64,000 bases of DNA from Cryptomeria japonica (GCF_030272615.1 NC_081405.1:23263772-23327771); one strand, 5' to 3'; counted from the first letter of the stretch, positions 1-11,751 are shown. Notes: a model not told the origin generated them from the sequence alone. Program-made: numbers and translations.

Positions 1-553
1 CCCTTCAAATGAGGAAAGAGAGCTTTTATGTATGAAACCCTAGGTCGTAAATTCGTATTTTGGCCGACCTAGAGATTGAATATCCCGCCAATTTCTTGGG
101 GTTAAGCTTTATTTTATGATTGGATCGCACTCCTAAAATTTTGGGAAAAATGTCCGGGACCATGTTGCACTCCGGGCGCCACGGTCCCGACAACTTTTCA
201 CCAAATTTTCAGGGCCGTCGGATATGATGATTTTAGAGAGAATCCCAAAGTTACAGGTGATTTCGAGATGTTTTGACCCCGAAACCAAGCCCCCAAGTTC
301 GAAATAGGACTTAATTAGGGTTTTTGATTAAGTGGTGTATTGGAGAAATAAAATGCGAAGGGCGCGCTTTAGTGAAAAGGGCCCAATTTTATGATGTAGG
401 GAATGATGAAATAGGACCTTAGACCTAATTAATTTGATTAATTAAGTGCTTAAGGAGAAATGCAATGCAGAATGTAAAATGCACTAAGGCGGGTGCTAAA
501 CTAGGTGTGAAATTGTACCACCCTAGCAAGTGCGTACAATTTACGATGCTACA
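1..553 (-). repeat. 3' LTR of TE-1 (partial, truncated by window start)
   Basis: Bases 1-553 repeat 11194-11746 in the same orientation. The right end reads ...GCTACA, which on the minus strand is the LTR start TGTAGC. About 1.1 kb of the LTR should lie left of the window. Confidence 0.93.
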
Positions 554-568
554 TTTAGCCCCCACTTT
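554..568 (-). promoter_or_regulatory. Polypurine tract of TE-1
   Basis: On the minus strand this reads AAAGTGGGGGCTAAA and directly precedes the LTR start TGTAGC. This is the usual place and composition for the plus-strand DNA primer. Confidence 0.75.
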
Positions 569-1130
569 AGCGGTCATATGAGTACTACGTGCATATGCAA
601 GCTAAAGTACAGAAAAGTAAACATTATTTGAAAAAGGATATATCCATAAATTGTCGGACGAAGCCCCCAGCGGTATCTGCAGTACACAGTTAGGAACGAC
701 ACCCTACAAAACACACGTTAGATCACAAAATCACCTAATGCTTACTAGGGAAAGTGATGAAATCTGTGAGTAGCTATATGCCCCCCCCTGTTTCGACTTG
801 CTTATTAGGGAGGTGAAACAGGGTAGCATGTTTACTTGCGACAAATTGTGTAAGAGAGTATTGATGAGGGGTGTTCACTAAATAGGCTTCATCAGAGCAC
901 TTTTTGGAACATCCCGAGAGTAGGGGAAGGAAAATACGATTCCAACGCAACAAACGGTTCGAAAATCGCATCTCCCAAACTCAAGTTATGATCAAATGAA
1001 TGACAGAGGAGAATTAGGGTTTCAAAAGTGAAAACAAACGAGAGTATATACCTCAAAAGTGACACTTGTATTCGTCACTTGGTTGATTTCAGAATACTAT
1101 TCAATGCAGCGGAGCCCACATAGCCATCAT
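569..1130. other. TE-1 spacer between PPT and antisense PMD gene
   Basis: No coding frame is supported here. It should hold the promoter of the plus-strand PMD gene, but I cannot point to a convincing TATA box. Short ORFs in this stretch show no family resemblance. Confidence 0.4.
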
Positions 1131-3705
1131 CATGCCTTCACGACGACCAAAGCGTCCCACGAGGATCGAGATCCTGCGCCAGGCCGTGATCGACGACGAG
1201 CCACTGGACGAGGTGAGTTGACTGAATGTTTGACTTTTGATTCTTTCGCATTTTGACTTTTTTGTGATCGTATGCGGGCCTTGAAGGCTGATCGGGGCCC
1301 ACCCAGGGCGCCATGGTCCCTGTGGGGTGCCCTGGTCCCCCCAGGGCGCCATGGTCCCTGACAGGGGTGCCATGGTCCCTTCAGGGCGCCATGGTCCCCT
1401 CAGGGCGCCATGGTCCCTGATAGGGCACCATGGTCCCCAATCAGGGCCTAGCGAGGGGTTACAAGGCTAGCATACAATGTACGACAGTTTGCATTAGCAT
1501 TTTTGATGATCGAGTACTGATTACAGTCATGTTTTGATGTTGCAGGGTCTCCCGTACATGAGAGAGCATACAGCGGGACATATTCTTCGCACTTTGCGAG
1601 ATCAGATTCCGCGGCTGACTCAGTCAGAGAGAGACACACTATCGATTGTGGGATTGTGGTCTGTGATTCTCATGCCAGCCATTCGGTTCCATCCTGCGAT
1701 GCTGATGGCATTGATGGAGCGATGGGATCCTGACACATGCACTTTTCACCTTCCAGTAGGAGAGCTGACGATCACACTCGAGGATGTATACCGTATACTT
1801 CGTCTTCCTATCAGAGGAGCGACAGTTACATACGCGACCGATCGATCAATGGAGGATCATCAGAGAGAGCAGGTGTATTGCATAGGGAGAGTCATGCCGA
1901 GCGAGACGAGAGGTCGCATCATGGTCAGCTGGCTCTTACATCCTACAGGGGAGGTACCCCTTCTGAGATGCCTTATGATAGCCATCATAGCACTAGTCAT
2001 CTGCCCTAATAGGTGAGGCACGCACATGCATGGGGGTCTCACATGGTGTATCAGAGCGATGGAGAGACACAGGAGAGTGTATGCTTGGGGTCGGAGTATG
2101 CTTGCGCATCTCTATCATGACCTTGAGGAGTATGTATTCGGACAGGGGTTCAGTTTGATGACATGCACACTTCTGCAGGTGTGGATTTTAGAGCACTTCA
2201 CATGCACCAGGCCCGTCGGCTTTCCACTGAGTACAGCGAGCGAGCGACCTAGGGTGTTCGCTTATCCACTTACCAGCAAGTGGAGATTTGGAGATTTGTT
2301 ATATTGGAGAGTGATTTTTGACAGACTGACATCCGAGGTGATAGTGTGGAGACCTTACCTACAAATGCACAGATGGGATGGTATGGAGAGACAGTTAGCA
2401 TGCCTACAAAGGAACCGCCTACTGCGAGGACGATATGCACACATCATAGTCCCTTTCTACTTCGACCAAGTATGGAGGCGGTTCGAGCTAGAGTAGTGTG
2501 TTCCAGCCGATGTGCCCATCTATACTCGACACTCACGGGTCCTTCCCAGACCTAGAGCAGTAGCGAGACCGACGGTAGATGACATTGAGACTATAGACTT
2601 AGAGGGATCTGATCAGGATGTAGTCACTGACTACTCTGCAGAGCTTGGAGCATAGCGCAAGTACATCTCATGGTTTATGAGATCATATCCAGGTCCTATC
2701 TTTTCACCAGATCATCCGACAGGCTATCCAGGCCCATGGAGACATGGAGACCAAGACGAGGACCAGGGATCCAGGTCAGAGGAGCCAGAGGAGGGAGAGG
2801 ATCATGAGGAGGCGGGAGATCCTGATTCACCTACAGGCGATCAGTCCAGTGTCGAGGAGGAGGAGGAGGAGGATACAGATAGAGAGGAGGATGAGGGAGA
2901 TGCAGGCGATGATGCGGATGAGGATGAGAATGACGAGGAGGAGGATAGAGATGATGAGGAGAAATCGGATGCAGCTCCCCACCATTCAGAAGATGATACC
3001 ATAGCTCTGGATCCACCTCTTATTCCCCAACAGGGGGAACATGAGGCGATACGGAGACCTGTTCCTAGTACCGTCCAGCCTACACCCATCGTGCATAGAT
3101 TATTCGAGCGAGGGGAGCCTAGCGGTGCCTAGGCACAGATGGTACCATATCATGATCCCTACTGGCGTGAGGGAGATCCAGGTATAGTAGTTTTATATTG
3201 ATTGATTAATGTTTTGACGATATAGAATGGTACTAACAAAAAATCTATTCTACTGCCACAGCTAATGTGCAGGAGTGGCGTTCCCTGATTCAGCAGGCAA
3301 TGACAGACATTTCCATGATAGCACAGATCCCCAGTTCCTCACAGATTGCCTATAGGCCTCAGGGGAATGCGGGTCGGCATGAGGACTTGTTTTCCCCATT
3401 CTGAGTACAGGTAGATATATGGAGGGAGAGAGAGAGAGAGAGTCCTATCAGAGGACGTCCAGCGGGCGTGGCAGAGAGAGAGTCCTATCAGAGGACCTCC
3501 AGCAGGCGCGGCGAGATCTAGCAGCAGCTCAGGCCGAGGCTACCACCTATCGCGTGATCCTTATCAATAGGGATCGCAGGAGTTCCTCTCGGAGTCACTC
3601 ACGATCTGTATCGCACTACACACCCATGGGTCCACCTTCACGGCCAGATCAGGAGGGAGCGTCCAGTCGACACTCTCCAGCCACTAGCCCTAGGGATAGG
3701 AGATG
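1131..3705 (+). pseudogene. Spliced plant mobile domain (PMD) gene carried antisense in TE-1
   Basis: This gene runs against its host element. Exon 1 (1131-1212) starts at ATG, encodes a short basic peptide and ends at GAG|GTGAGT. The acceptor TTGCAG precedes 1546. Exon 2 (1546-3181) keeps one frame and encodes a PMD (PF10536-type) region: a TLSIVGLW-like helix, then WDPDTCTFHLPVGE and TLEDVYRILRLP, the family signature. A strongly acidic Asp/Glu stretch follows (about 2750-2960). Donor G|GTATAG (3182) and acceptor CCACAG (to 3261) remove an 80-bp intron and keep the phase. The last part (about 3419-3705) is Arg/Ser/Pro-rich with a short coiled coil, and is frameshifted next to a GA run. In-frame stops are near 2014, 2494, 2653 and 3130. 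PMD proteins MAIN and MAIL1 act in silencing and genome stability; the role inside transposons is unknown. Domain call firm, exon ends inferred. Confidence 0.75.
1303..1446. repeat. GC-rich minisatellite in the PMD intron of TE-1
   Basis: About seven imperfect units of 17-22 bp with core AGGGCGCCATGGTCCC lie in the first intron of the PMD gene. The same GGCGCC/GGTCCC words occur in the TE-1 family LTRs (10514-10606). Confidence 0.8.
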
Positions 3706-3780
3706 ATTTTATGATGTAAAAGAGAGGTCACATTTTGGATATACAATGACCTGTTTTTGTATACGATCCACATATATATC

Positions 3781-3825
<45 letters not shown>

Positions 3826-4340
3826 GCTTCTCTTTGTCTCAAATGTGTTTTCTTTAATGCTTAAAACAATGTATATTTTGTTTTGATTAAATCTAATTCA
3901 TCTGGTAAATGTACATGTATGTTCAGAATTTAATTTCCATGTGATTGATTTCTCAATGCTCCATGATTAAATTGATACATGTGTGACTTAATTAAATATT
4001 TAATCAAGTACTACATTGATGATAAGGAAGACATATGCATTAAGTCTAAGAATCATATAACTAATGTGATTTAATTCTGAATTTAAACACAACATGATAC
4101 GATTCTACTTAACACATAAAGACACTGTATAATATGCTAGCATAATAGGAATGTAAATCTTTTACAATTTACATAAATGAATTCAAGACAAACTATAAAG
4201 TAAGAAGACACGCTTGTCAGGAACGAAGCAATATAGATTAAACAACATAACATTTAATTCTATTTTGCTTTAATTAAGAGATACTAACATATTATCCAAT
4301 GTTGAAGAATTGAAAAAGAAGATAGATGAAGAATGAAGAA
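3706..4340. other. AT-rich spacer between PMD gene and integrase end, with (TA)n
   Basis: No gene is visible. A TA microsatellite occupies about 3775-3822. The two genes converge here, so both 3' untranslated ends are expected in this stretch. Confidence 0.6.
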
Positions 4341-4787
4341 TTAAGCATAATATATATGCAAGTGCATAGCATTAATAGGTTCTTTAAGAGGCGTACCATC
4401 TACATCCGCTATTTTGTAAGCACCTGATCCATAATCCTCAATAACGATATATGGTCCAAGCCAATTAGGACTAAATTTTCCCTTTTCTGCAGGTAAGGCA
4501 TTCACATTGTGCTGATTCTCATAAAGGACTAAGTCGCCTACTGAGAAGGAACGTTGAATGACCTTATCATTATAGCTTCGTTGTATAGTTTTGTGATACG
4601 CTTGAATATGGTCAAGAGCGTTTATGCGTTGTTCATCAAGCATCTCAAGTTGTTGAAGTCGTTGTTCTCTATAAGAGTCATCATCTACTATACCTTTGAG
4701 AGAAACCCTAAGTGATGGAATCTCTAATTCTAAGGGCATAATAGCGTCAGCACCATAAACAAGATTATAAGGAGTAGTTCCCGTAGC
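4341..4787 (-). pseudogene. TE-1 integrase C-terminal part
   Basis: This stretch continues the integrase frame after the TGA at 4788-4790 (expected CGA, Arg). It holds the end of the core-to-C-terminal linker and an SH3-like C-terminal region with FSVGDLVLYEN and a GKFSPNWLGPY block, typical of gypsy integrases. The frame is the same as that of 9920, so no indel has occurred across 5.6 kb. The natural stop lies at 4341. No chromodomain is visible. Integrase inserts the DNA copy into the genome. Confidence 0.85.
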
Positions 4788-5762
4788 AATTCATACACTC
4801 ATTCGGTAGGCCCAAAGAGCATAGATCAGCTGGTTACTCCAATCCTTACCATGCTTATTCACGGTTTTGCGAAGAATTTGTTCAATTATCTTATTGGATG
4901 ATTCGGCTTGACCATTTGACTGAGGATAGTATGGTGTAGAAAATCGATGTTTGATATGATACTTCTCGAGGAATTTCTTCACGTCCTTGTTCTTAAATGA
5001 TGTCCCATTATCTGAGATTATAGTGGAAGGTATCCCGAATCGAGAAATAATGTTTTCTAGAAGAAATTGACAAATCACTTCAGCAGTAGTAGAGCGAAGG
5101 GGAATAGCTTCTACCCACTTTGTAAAGTAATCTGTTGCGGTTATAATGAAGGTGTGTCCTTGAGATGAAGGAGGAGAGATTTTTCCAATAAGATCCAAAC
5201 CCCATGCGGAGAAAGGCCAAGAAGCTACTTGAGAACGAAGTTCTTGGGCAGGAGCATGAATCAGATTATTGTGTTGTTGACATTGATGACATTTTTTAAC
5301 AAATGAAAAGGAATCCTTCTGCATAGTTTGCCAATAGTATCCCATACGAAGCAATCTATGAACCAAGGATTTTCCCCCAAAATGCCCCCCACAGGCACTT
5401 GAATGTGCCTCTTCAAGAGCAACAGGGATTTCCGACTTGTTAAGACAATGAAGGAGAAGACCATCATGACCCCTTCGGTATAGGACATTAGAAAGAATGA
5501 TATACCTAGCAGACAGCTTGCGGATTCTAGCCCTAGTGTTCCTATTAGCGGAATCGGGAAAGGTACCATCAGTCAAATATCTTACGATATGCGAGTACCA
5601 TTCGTCTGAGTCTACAAAGTCACAACATGTTACCCGGCTAGAATCATCTACAATAGCTGGAGAAATAAGGTTGTGAATAACGAATTTAAGATCGACCACA
5701 GGGTCCTCTAAAGATACCAGAGAAGCCACACATGCCATTGCATCCGCATGTCAATTATCTTT
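4788..5762 (-). pseudogene. TE-1 integrase, zinc-binding and catalytic core
   Basis: The zinc-binding His/Cys region (HSSACGGHFGGKSLVHRLL, then CHQCQ) is followed by the DDE core: first Asp in WGLDLIGKI, second in IISDNGTSF, Glu in NGQAESSNKIIEQ. All catalytic residues are present. Two TGA codons at the junction with RNase H (in the EPVP...HADAMA region) and one at 4788-4790 break it; each is what CGA (Arg) gives after C-to-T change. Frame is retained on both sides. The order RNase H, archaeal RNase H, integrase is that of Tat elements. Confidence 0.88.
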
Positions 5763-6482
5763 TCAAGGAACAGGTTCCATAGTATAAGAATCGAAATTTT
5801 GTAATAAAGAGATAGCAAGGTCTTTATATTGTGATAATTTGTCTTGTTTTGCTTGATATATTCCTGTTACTTGTCTTATAATCAATTGCGAATCTCCATA
5901 GATATGTATGTGTTTTATATTCAGAGCTAAGGCTGCTTTTATTCTCGCTATAAGAGCCTCATACTCAGCAATGTTATTGGTACACAGGAAAGTTAGACGA
6001 TATGATAAAGGAATGGACTTCTTTGTAGGAGAAATCAGAACAACACCTGCCCCCGATCTCGTACGACACTTAGAGCCATCAAAGTATAACTCCCAAGTTT
6101 CATCTTTCTCTATAGAAAGAATGAAGTCGTCAGGAAAGGACTCAGGGTTAGGGAAGGAGAAAGGTGAAGGGGCCTCAACTAAGTGATCGGTCAATGCTTG
6201 TCCTTTAATTGCTCTTTGTGAAACAAATTTAAGGTCAAATTCAGTTAACATCATAACCCACTTAGCTAGACGTCCTGATAAATCAGTTTTAGAGAAAAGA
6301 TGCTTCAAAGGATCAAACTTTACCATGACATGGACTTCTAAATTCAAAAGATAATGTCTCAATTTCTGAGTCGCAAATACCAAGGCTAAGCATTGTCTTT
6401 CTATCGCAGAATATCGGGTCTCATAATCGAGTAAGGTACGACTTATGTAATAAACCGGACATTCCTTACCATCTTTATCATG
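5763..6482 (-). pseudogene. TE-1 RNase H end plus second (archaeal-type) RNase H
   Basis: After the single TAA at 6483-6485 (expected CAA, Gln) the same frame goes on. It gives the end of the first RNase H/connection region (YYISRTLL..., LAKWVMML) and then a complete second RNase H: YFDGS with its Asp, TNNIAEYEAL with its Glu, and GDSQLIIRQ with its Asp. This extra domain (aRNH) is diagnostic for the Tat branch of Ty3/gypsy. It removes RNA from the RNA/DNA hybrid and probably took over from the decayed first RNase H. Confidence 0.88.
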
Positions 6483-9400
6483 TTATGCCAACAAGGCTAC
6501 GAGAGCATGAGAGGAAGCAGCTGTATACAGAAGGAAGGGTTTAGAAGGTTCGGCAGGTTGAAGAATAGGAGGACTAGCCAAATACACTTTTAAATCTTCA
6601 AATGCTTGCTGACAATCCTCATTCCATTGAAAAGTGATATCCTTTTTAAGAAGTTGAGTAAAAGGAAAGGTACGATCCGCAAGCTGAGACACGAACCTAC
6701 GAATAGCTTGAATCTTTCCTTGCAAGCTTTTAAGTTGAGATACATTTCTAGGAGGTGACATGTTGACAATAGCATCTATTTTCTTAGTATCCACCTCAAT
6801 CCCACGATGCGAAACTATGAACCCTAATATTTTTCCACTATCCACACCAAAAATGCATTTTTGGGGATTCAAGCGCATGTGATATTTACGAATTCTTTCA
6901 AAGATTTGACGAAGGACTTTAACATGATCCATGCGAAGAAAGGATTTGGCCAAAATATCATCAACATAATCCTCTAAAATCTTATGCATATAATCATGAA
7001 AGATAAGGGTCATCGCTCGTTGATAAGTCGCACCGACATTTTTAAGTCCAAAAGGCATCATTATCCAACAAAATGTACCCCAAGGAGTGGTGAAAGCAGT
7101 TTTGAATTGATCTTGAGGGTTAATAAAAATTTGATTGTAACCTGAAAAACCATCCATGAAGGATAACAAGGCATGTCCTGCCGTAGAATCAACTATCATG
7201 TCAATGTTTGGAAGAGGGAAATCATCTTTCAAGGAAGCTTTATTCAAATCTCGAAAGTCAGTACACATTCTTATTTTGTTATCTGGTTTAGCCACAGCGA
7301 CAATATTTGAAATCCATGGGGAATAGTCAATAGGGCGGATAAATCCAGCCTCCAATAATTTTTCAATCTCAGCCTTAACAAGCAGAGCCACCCTAGGATT
7401 CATTTTTTGAATCTTTTGTTTCACGGGCTTAGCATCAGGAACTAAGACAATATTATGAGTAACAATCTTAGGATCTATACCAGCCATGTCAGAATATGCC
7501 CAAGCAAAGATCTCAGGGAATTCATGCAATAGTTCTTCATATTGTTTCTGTTCCTCTTCATCCAAACATTTCCCAATTTTAATGACTTTCTCTTTATTGC
7601 AAGGATCCATCTTAACATCAGTGGTGTCACTTATGAGAAGATTACTTTGTTGAGGAGTGTCCTTTAACTGAGGGAATTCTTTCACAATCTCATCATTATC
7701 AATCTCTTTTCCAAAATAGGCTTCAGTGTTCAAACAATAAGGGAGTCCCCTATTGTGATGATAACGAGGAAGAGTGTCATAAGCTCCCAAGAACTCAGCT
7801 AAAGCATCATCGGTAGGGAAGATATCCAAAGCACAATCACCCGAAGGATCCCCATCAATATACTCAGGGTGCTGCATTGATAGAGATGTAGAAATAGCAT
7901 TAACACTAATGTATGGTCTTTTAGAAGCTTTAGTACGTCTGCAGGGATTATAGCCAAGTCCAAAGGCATAATTGTGAAAATTAGTCTCTAGAGGAACTCT
8001 TATCCCTTGTTCATGAGCACCACAACCTTTTCCATGATACCCGTGCTTAGCAAAAATGCGAAAACCACGACCATAACGATCAGCCATTTCAGGAAGAGAA
8101 GGTGGTTTTTCATAAGACAAAGAATCAAACTCTTCATAATTATAGATGTGAGGAGAAGAAGTTTGAGAGGCGGCCACAAAATTATTACTCATAGATTTAG
8201 GTAAGGTTGATTGATTTTTAACTTCTTCTTTCTTTTCAACTTTATGATTTTCAGCTTCTTCCTTCTTTTCAATTTTAATTTCTCTAGAAGGAACCTTATA
8301 TTCACCTACAAAGGTAGGGTTAAAATCAAGAGATCCCCAATCATCCTCTGCGAGAACCTTCTCAGGATCAAAATCCTTTTTATGTGTAGTTTCAAGTCGA
8401 GAAGGATCCTCTTCAGGAGCTCCGGACTCATCCAAAGAATTCTGATCATCGGAGAGCGAGGATTCATCGATAGGTTTCTTGTTTAAAGAGTCATCACTAG
8501 ACGAGGATGGCTTAGAAGAACTCCCTTTGGAAGTAGATGTTTGTAGACAAGCTTGAAAATTAGTATCGCCTATCAAGGTATATGTCTTATTGTTATAAAT
8601 AAATTTAACTTGTCTATGCAATGTAGAGGGGACAGCTTGCATGCTGTGAATCCAAGGCCTCCCTAATAACAAGTTATATGTTAAATTTCCTGGCATAACA
8701 TGGATAGGAGTTGGAAAAGTAACAGGTCCCACTGTGAGAGGTAAGGTGATGATACCTAATGAAGTCTTAGCCACATTGTCAAAGCCACGAATGGGACCAG
8801 AGTCAGGCTCAATAAGAGACGTATCCACATTCATCTTATGCAATAAATTAATGCTACACACATTAAGGCCAGAGCCATTATCTACTAGTGTTCGTCTTAT
8901 AGCAGTGTCTTTCATGATAACCACAATCATCAAGGGATCATATTGTTGTTGAATTTCACTCGTAGGCAACTCATCTTGGATAAACACAATTTGAGCTTTA
9001 GGATTCATCACAGAGTTAACAAAAGATGCTATATTACTAGATGTATTCGGTGGAGGAACATTCAAATCTTTCAAGGCATCTTGTAACATTCCATGATAAG
9101 CGGAAGAAGTTTGAATCAAATCCCAAAGGGATATCTTAGCAGGGGTAGCTTTAAGTTGTTCTATGAGATCATATTCCTTACCCATAACTTGCGAAATACG
9201 GGGAGCTTGAGGAAGAATTGGTTGAGGATTAGGAAGGGAAACTGGAATAACAGGAGGAGGATTAGGTTGCCTATTATTTCTAGTATGATAACTATGGGCA
9301 ACCGCATGATAACTCTCTCTAGTTATTTGTTTAGCATAACTGTAAGGACTTACAGGTTTTCTTCCTTGCACGGTGATGATTGGTTTATTCGGGGTACGAA

Positions 9401-9920
9401 AGGAATCATGATCATACCTTCCTTGGACAGTAAGGAGAGGTGATTTAAGAACTTGAAAGGTGGGAGAAGGATAAGCACCTTGGACTTCAAAGAGAGGCTT
9501 ATTATGTTCATTCAAGTTTATCATGTTAACCAATTTAGAGGCCTTGTTCTTGTTTAAAGATTTCGATAAAGCCACAAAGTCATCAAGAGCATCATCCAAC
9601 AAAGCATGATCATATCGGTTAAAAGGTTTGTCTTTTGATTCAAAAGGAGACATCTCCTCATAGAGGGGATTATTGAAAACAACCATGTTACTAGATTCAG
9701 GGGAAGAGTTGATAGGAATGTATCCTTGAGAGGAATCATTCGACTCATCCTTCTCATCACACCTAAATGGCATAGTAACAAGGTTTATGAGTTTTTGGTA
9801 AAATGAAGGTTTGGCATCTTTAGGGTTTAAAAACTCATCTAAAGCTTCATCTAATTCATCTTGGCTATACTCATAATAATCATCAAAAGCATGAACATTT
9901 TGCAAATAAAAATCTGACAT
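6483..9920 (-). pseudogene. TE-1 polyprotein: unusual N-terminus, protease, G-patch, reverse transcriptase
   Basis: An open frame of 1145 codons starts 140 bp after the PBS. Residues 1-250 show no gag motif and no CCHC knuckle. Instead there are two acidic DEALDEFL/DDALDDFV repeats and three VQG repeats spaced 19 residues apart (146, 165, 184). EYDLIEQL (about 249) marks the usual region before protease. The aspartic protease has LVDNGSGLN (Asp about 347) and NLLLGRPWIHSM. A Lys/Glu-rich linker leads to a G-patch-like segment (about 617-658, HGYHGKGCG...FGLGY). Reverse transcriptase follows, with LPNIDMIVD, FMDGFSGYNQI and YVDD at 985-988. The first RNase H begins at LLYTAASS, where the catalytic Asp is already Ala. 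The frame ends at a TAA best explained as mutated CAA. Missing gag suggests dependence on gag supplied in trans. Confidence 0.9.
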
Positions 9921-10060
9921 TTTGAAAAGATTGCATAAAATTTAAACACACAATGCAAAGAAACACACTTTTTTTTTTTTCTCTTTAATAAAAATGAAAT
10001 GAAAACACACTAAATCTAGATCTAGATCTAACAAATGTAATGCAAGAGGAAGCAATGATA

Positions 10061-10080
10061 GATTCACGTCGGGTTCACCA
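10061..10080 (-). promoter_or_regulatory. Primer binding site of TE-1
   Basis: On the minus strand TGGTGAACCCGACGTGAATC lies three bases after the LTR end. It begins with TGG, complementary to the CCA end of a tRNA. TE-5 has the identical 20 bases at the same spacing (54199-54218). I do not assign the tRNA. Confidence 0.85.
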
Positions 10081-10083
10081 AAA

Positions 10084-11746
10084 TGTGTAGGGGAAAAAGC
10101 GAGACCAGGTTAATCATGCCCTAATCCTGCCTTTTGACACACATTACGGAATACGAAAGAGCCTAGAGATATCACACAATTGGCTACTTCTTTTGGTGAA
10201 AGAGAGAGCCATGGGATATCTATTAGGATTTCTATTCCCTTGTTGAAATTGTAAGATCAAGTAATGCAAGTTCAAACCCTAATCCCAAAATGCAAGTATG
10301 AACTAATAACAAGATTGCAGAATTGAGATTAAACAATGAACAGCTATAAATACAAGGATGAAATAAGAATGCAGATGTGTACCCGGAGTCAAAATCAGAC
10401 TGAAAATGTTCGGGACGGGGGTGCGGGCGCCACTGTCTTGAAAACTGCACCGGAAACTGCTGTTCTGCACTCTGGAACACTGTCGGAAAGCTGTCTGCAA
10501 ACTGTCTGTCTGGAGGACCAGGGTGCCCAGCGCCTCTGTCCCAGGGACCAGGGCGCCTAGCGCCCCTGTCCTAGCAGGACCAGGGCACCCAATGCTCCTG
10601 TCCCAGTCTTCTGCTCTGCAATTTGATACAGAGTGCTGTCTCGACCTTCTTTCTCCGGATTTGTATCCCGTGGCGTCGTCTGAATCCCGAAACCTGCAGT
10701 GATATCTGGAAAAGGGTGTATGGGCGGCTATATAGGGTTTTGCCTTAGTCAAACCCTCGCTTTGGTGATTTCCACCTCCACGAATAGCCAAGTTGTTTTG
10801 TAAAATGTATTGTGTGTGCAGACCTAGTGTGTGTGCAAGGTCCTAAAATGCAAGAAAGCAAACTAGAGCAACCTACAAAGTAAACCCTAATTGCTTGTAA
10901 ATGATAACGTAAATGCTCTAAATCAAAATGCAAAGTGATCTAAAGCATGAATAAATGATGTATTGAAGCTTATGTAAAGACATGAAAACAACATGAAATC
11001 ATACCCAACCCTCAAGGGAGGAGTACAAGCCAATCTTCAGTCGGTAATCTCCTATTGTTCTTCAATGTCTTCCAAGCCCTAAGTGGATGAATGAATTTGA
11101 TAGATGCTTGATAGAAAGATGTTGTAAGATGTTGAAGTCTTCAAAGATCTGCCCTTTCGTTGCATATGAAGTTCTTGGAAACAAAAATCGGATCCCTTCA
11201 AATGAGGAAAGAGAGCTTTTATGTATGAAACCCTAGGTCGTAAATTCGTATTTTGGCCGACCTAGAGATTGAATATCCCGCCAATTTCTTGGGGTTAAGC
11301 TTTATTTTATGATTGGATCGCGCTCCTAAAATTTCGGGAAAAATGTCCGGGACCATGTTGCACTCCGAGCGCCACGGTCCCGACAACTTTTCACCAAATC
11401 TTCAGGGCCGTCGGATATGATGATTTTAGAGAGAATCCCGAAGTTACAGGTGATTTCGAGATGTTTTGACCCCGAAACCAAGCCCCCAAGTTTGAAATAG
11501 GACTTAATTAGGGTTTTTGATTAAGTGGTGTATTGGAGAAATAAAATGCGAAGGGCGCGCTTTAGTGAAAAGGGCCCAATTTTATGATGTAGGGAATGAT
11601 GAAATAGGACCTTAGACCTAATTAATTTGATTAATTAAGTGCTTAAGGAGAAATGCAATGCAGAATGTAAAATGCACTAAGGCGGGTGCTAAACTAGGTG
11701 TGAAATTGTACCACCCTAGCAAGTGCGTACAATTTACGACGCTACA
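10084..11746 (-). repeat. 5' LTR of TE-1 (LTR family 1)
   Basis: The LTR is 1663 bp. On the minus strand it begins TGTAGCGTCG and ends CCCCTACACA. The boundaries are fixed by the PBS on one side, the match to the 3' LTR on the other, and by the solo copy at 30584-32215, which has target duplications. A GC-rich patch with GGCGCC/AGGACCAGGG words lies at 10514-10606. Confidence 0.93.
11213..11227 (-). promoter_or_regulatory. Candidate TATA box of LTR family 1
   Basis: The minus strand reads CATACATAAAAGCTC about 520 bp into the LTR. It resembles the TATAAATAGAGCTC box at a similar place in LTR family 3, followed by a pyrimidine-rich stretch. It would drive the TE-1 transcript. Confidence 0.5.
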
Positions 11747-11751
11747 CTAAC

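Larger units (their letters stand above)
1..11746 (-). mobile_element. TE-1: Ty3/gypsy Tat-lineage LTR retrotransposon, left end outside window
   Basis: On the minus strand the order is 5' LTR (10084-11746), PBS (10061-10080), a gag-less pro-pol frame (9920-4341), an opposite-strand PMD gene (1131-3705), PPT (554-568) and a 3' LTR of which only 553 bases are in the window. The 3' LTR piece aligns without indels to 11194-11746; I count 7 differences, all transitions, about 1.3 percent, so the insertion is fairly recent. The second, archaeal-type RNase H before integrase and the antisense extra ORF after pol are established marks of the Tat branch. It lies in the leader of TE-2; the right flank CTAAC (11747-11751) is the presumed target duplication, whose partner is off-window. 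Confidence 0.9.

Noticed and set aside
640-720. A microRNA-like hairpin in the TE-1 spacer
   Set aside because: I could not find a stable stem with paired arms of suitable length.
2744-3089. Met/Arg-rich, Ser-rich and Pro/His-rich ORFs
   Set aside because: They are alternative frames of the acidic region of the PMD gene.
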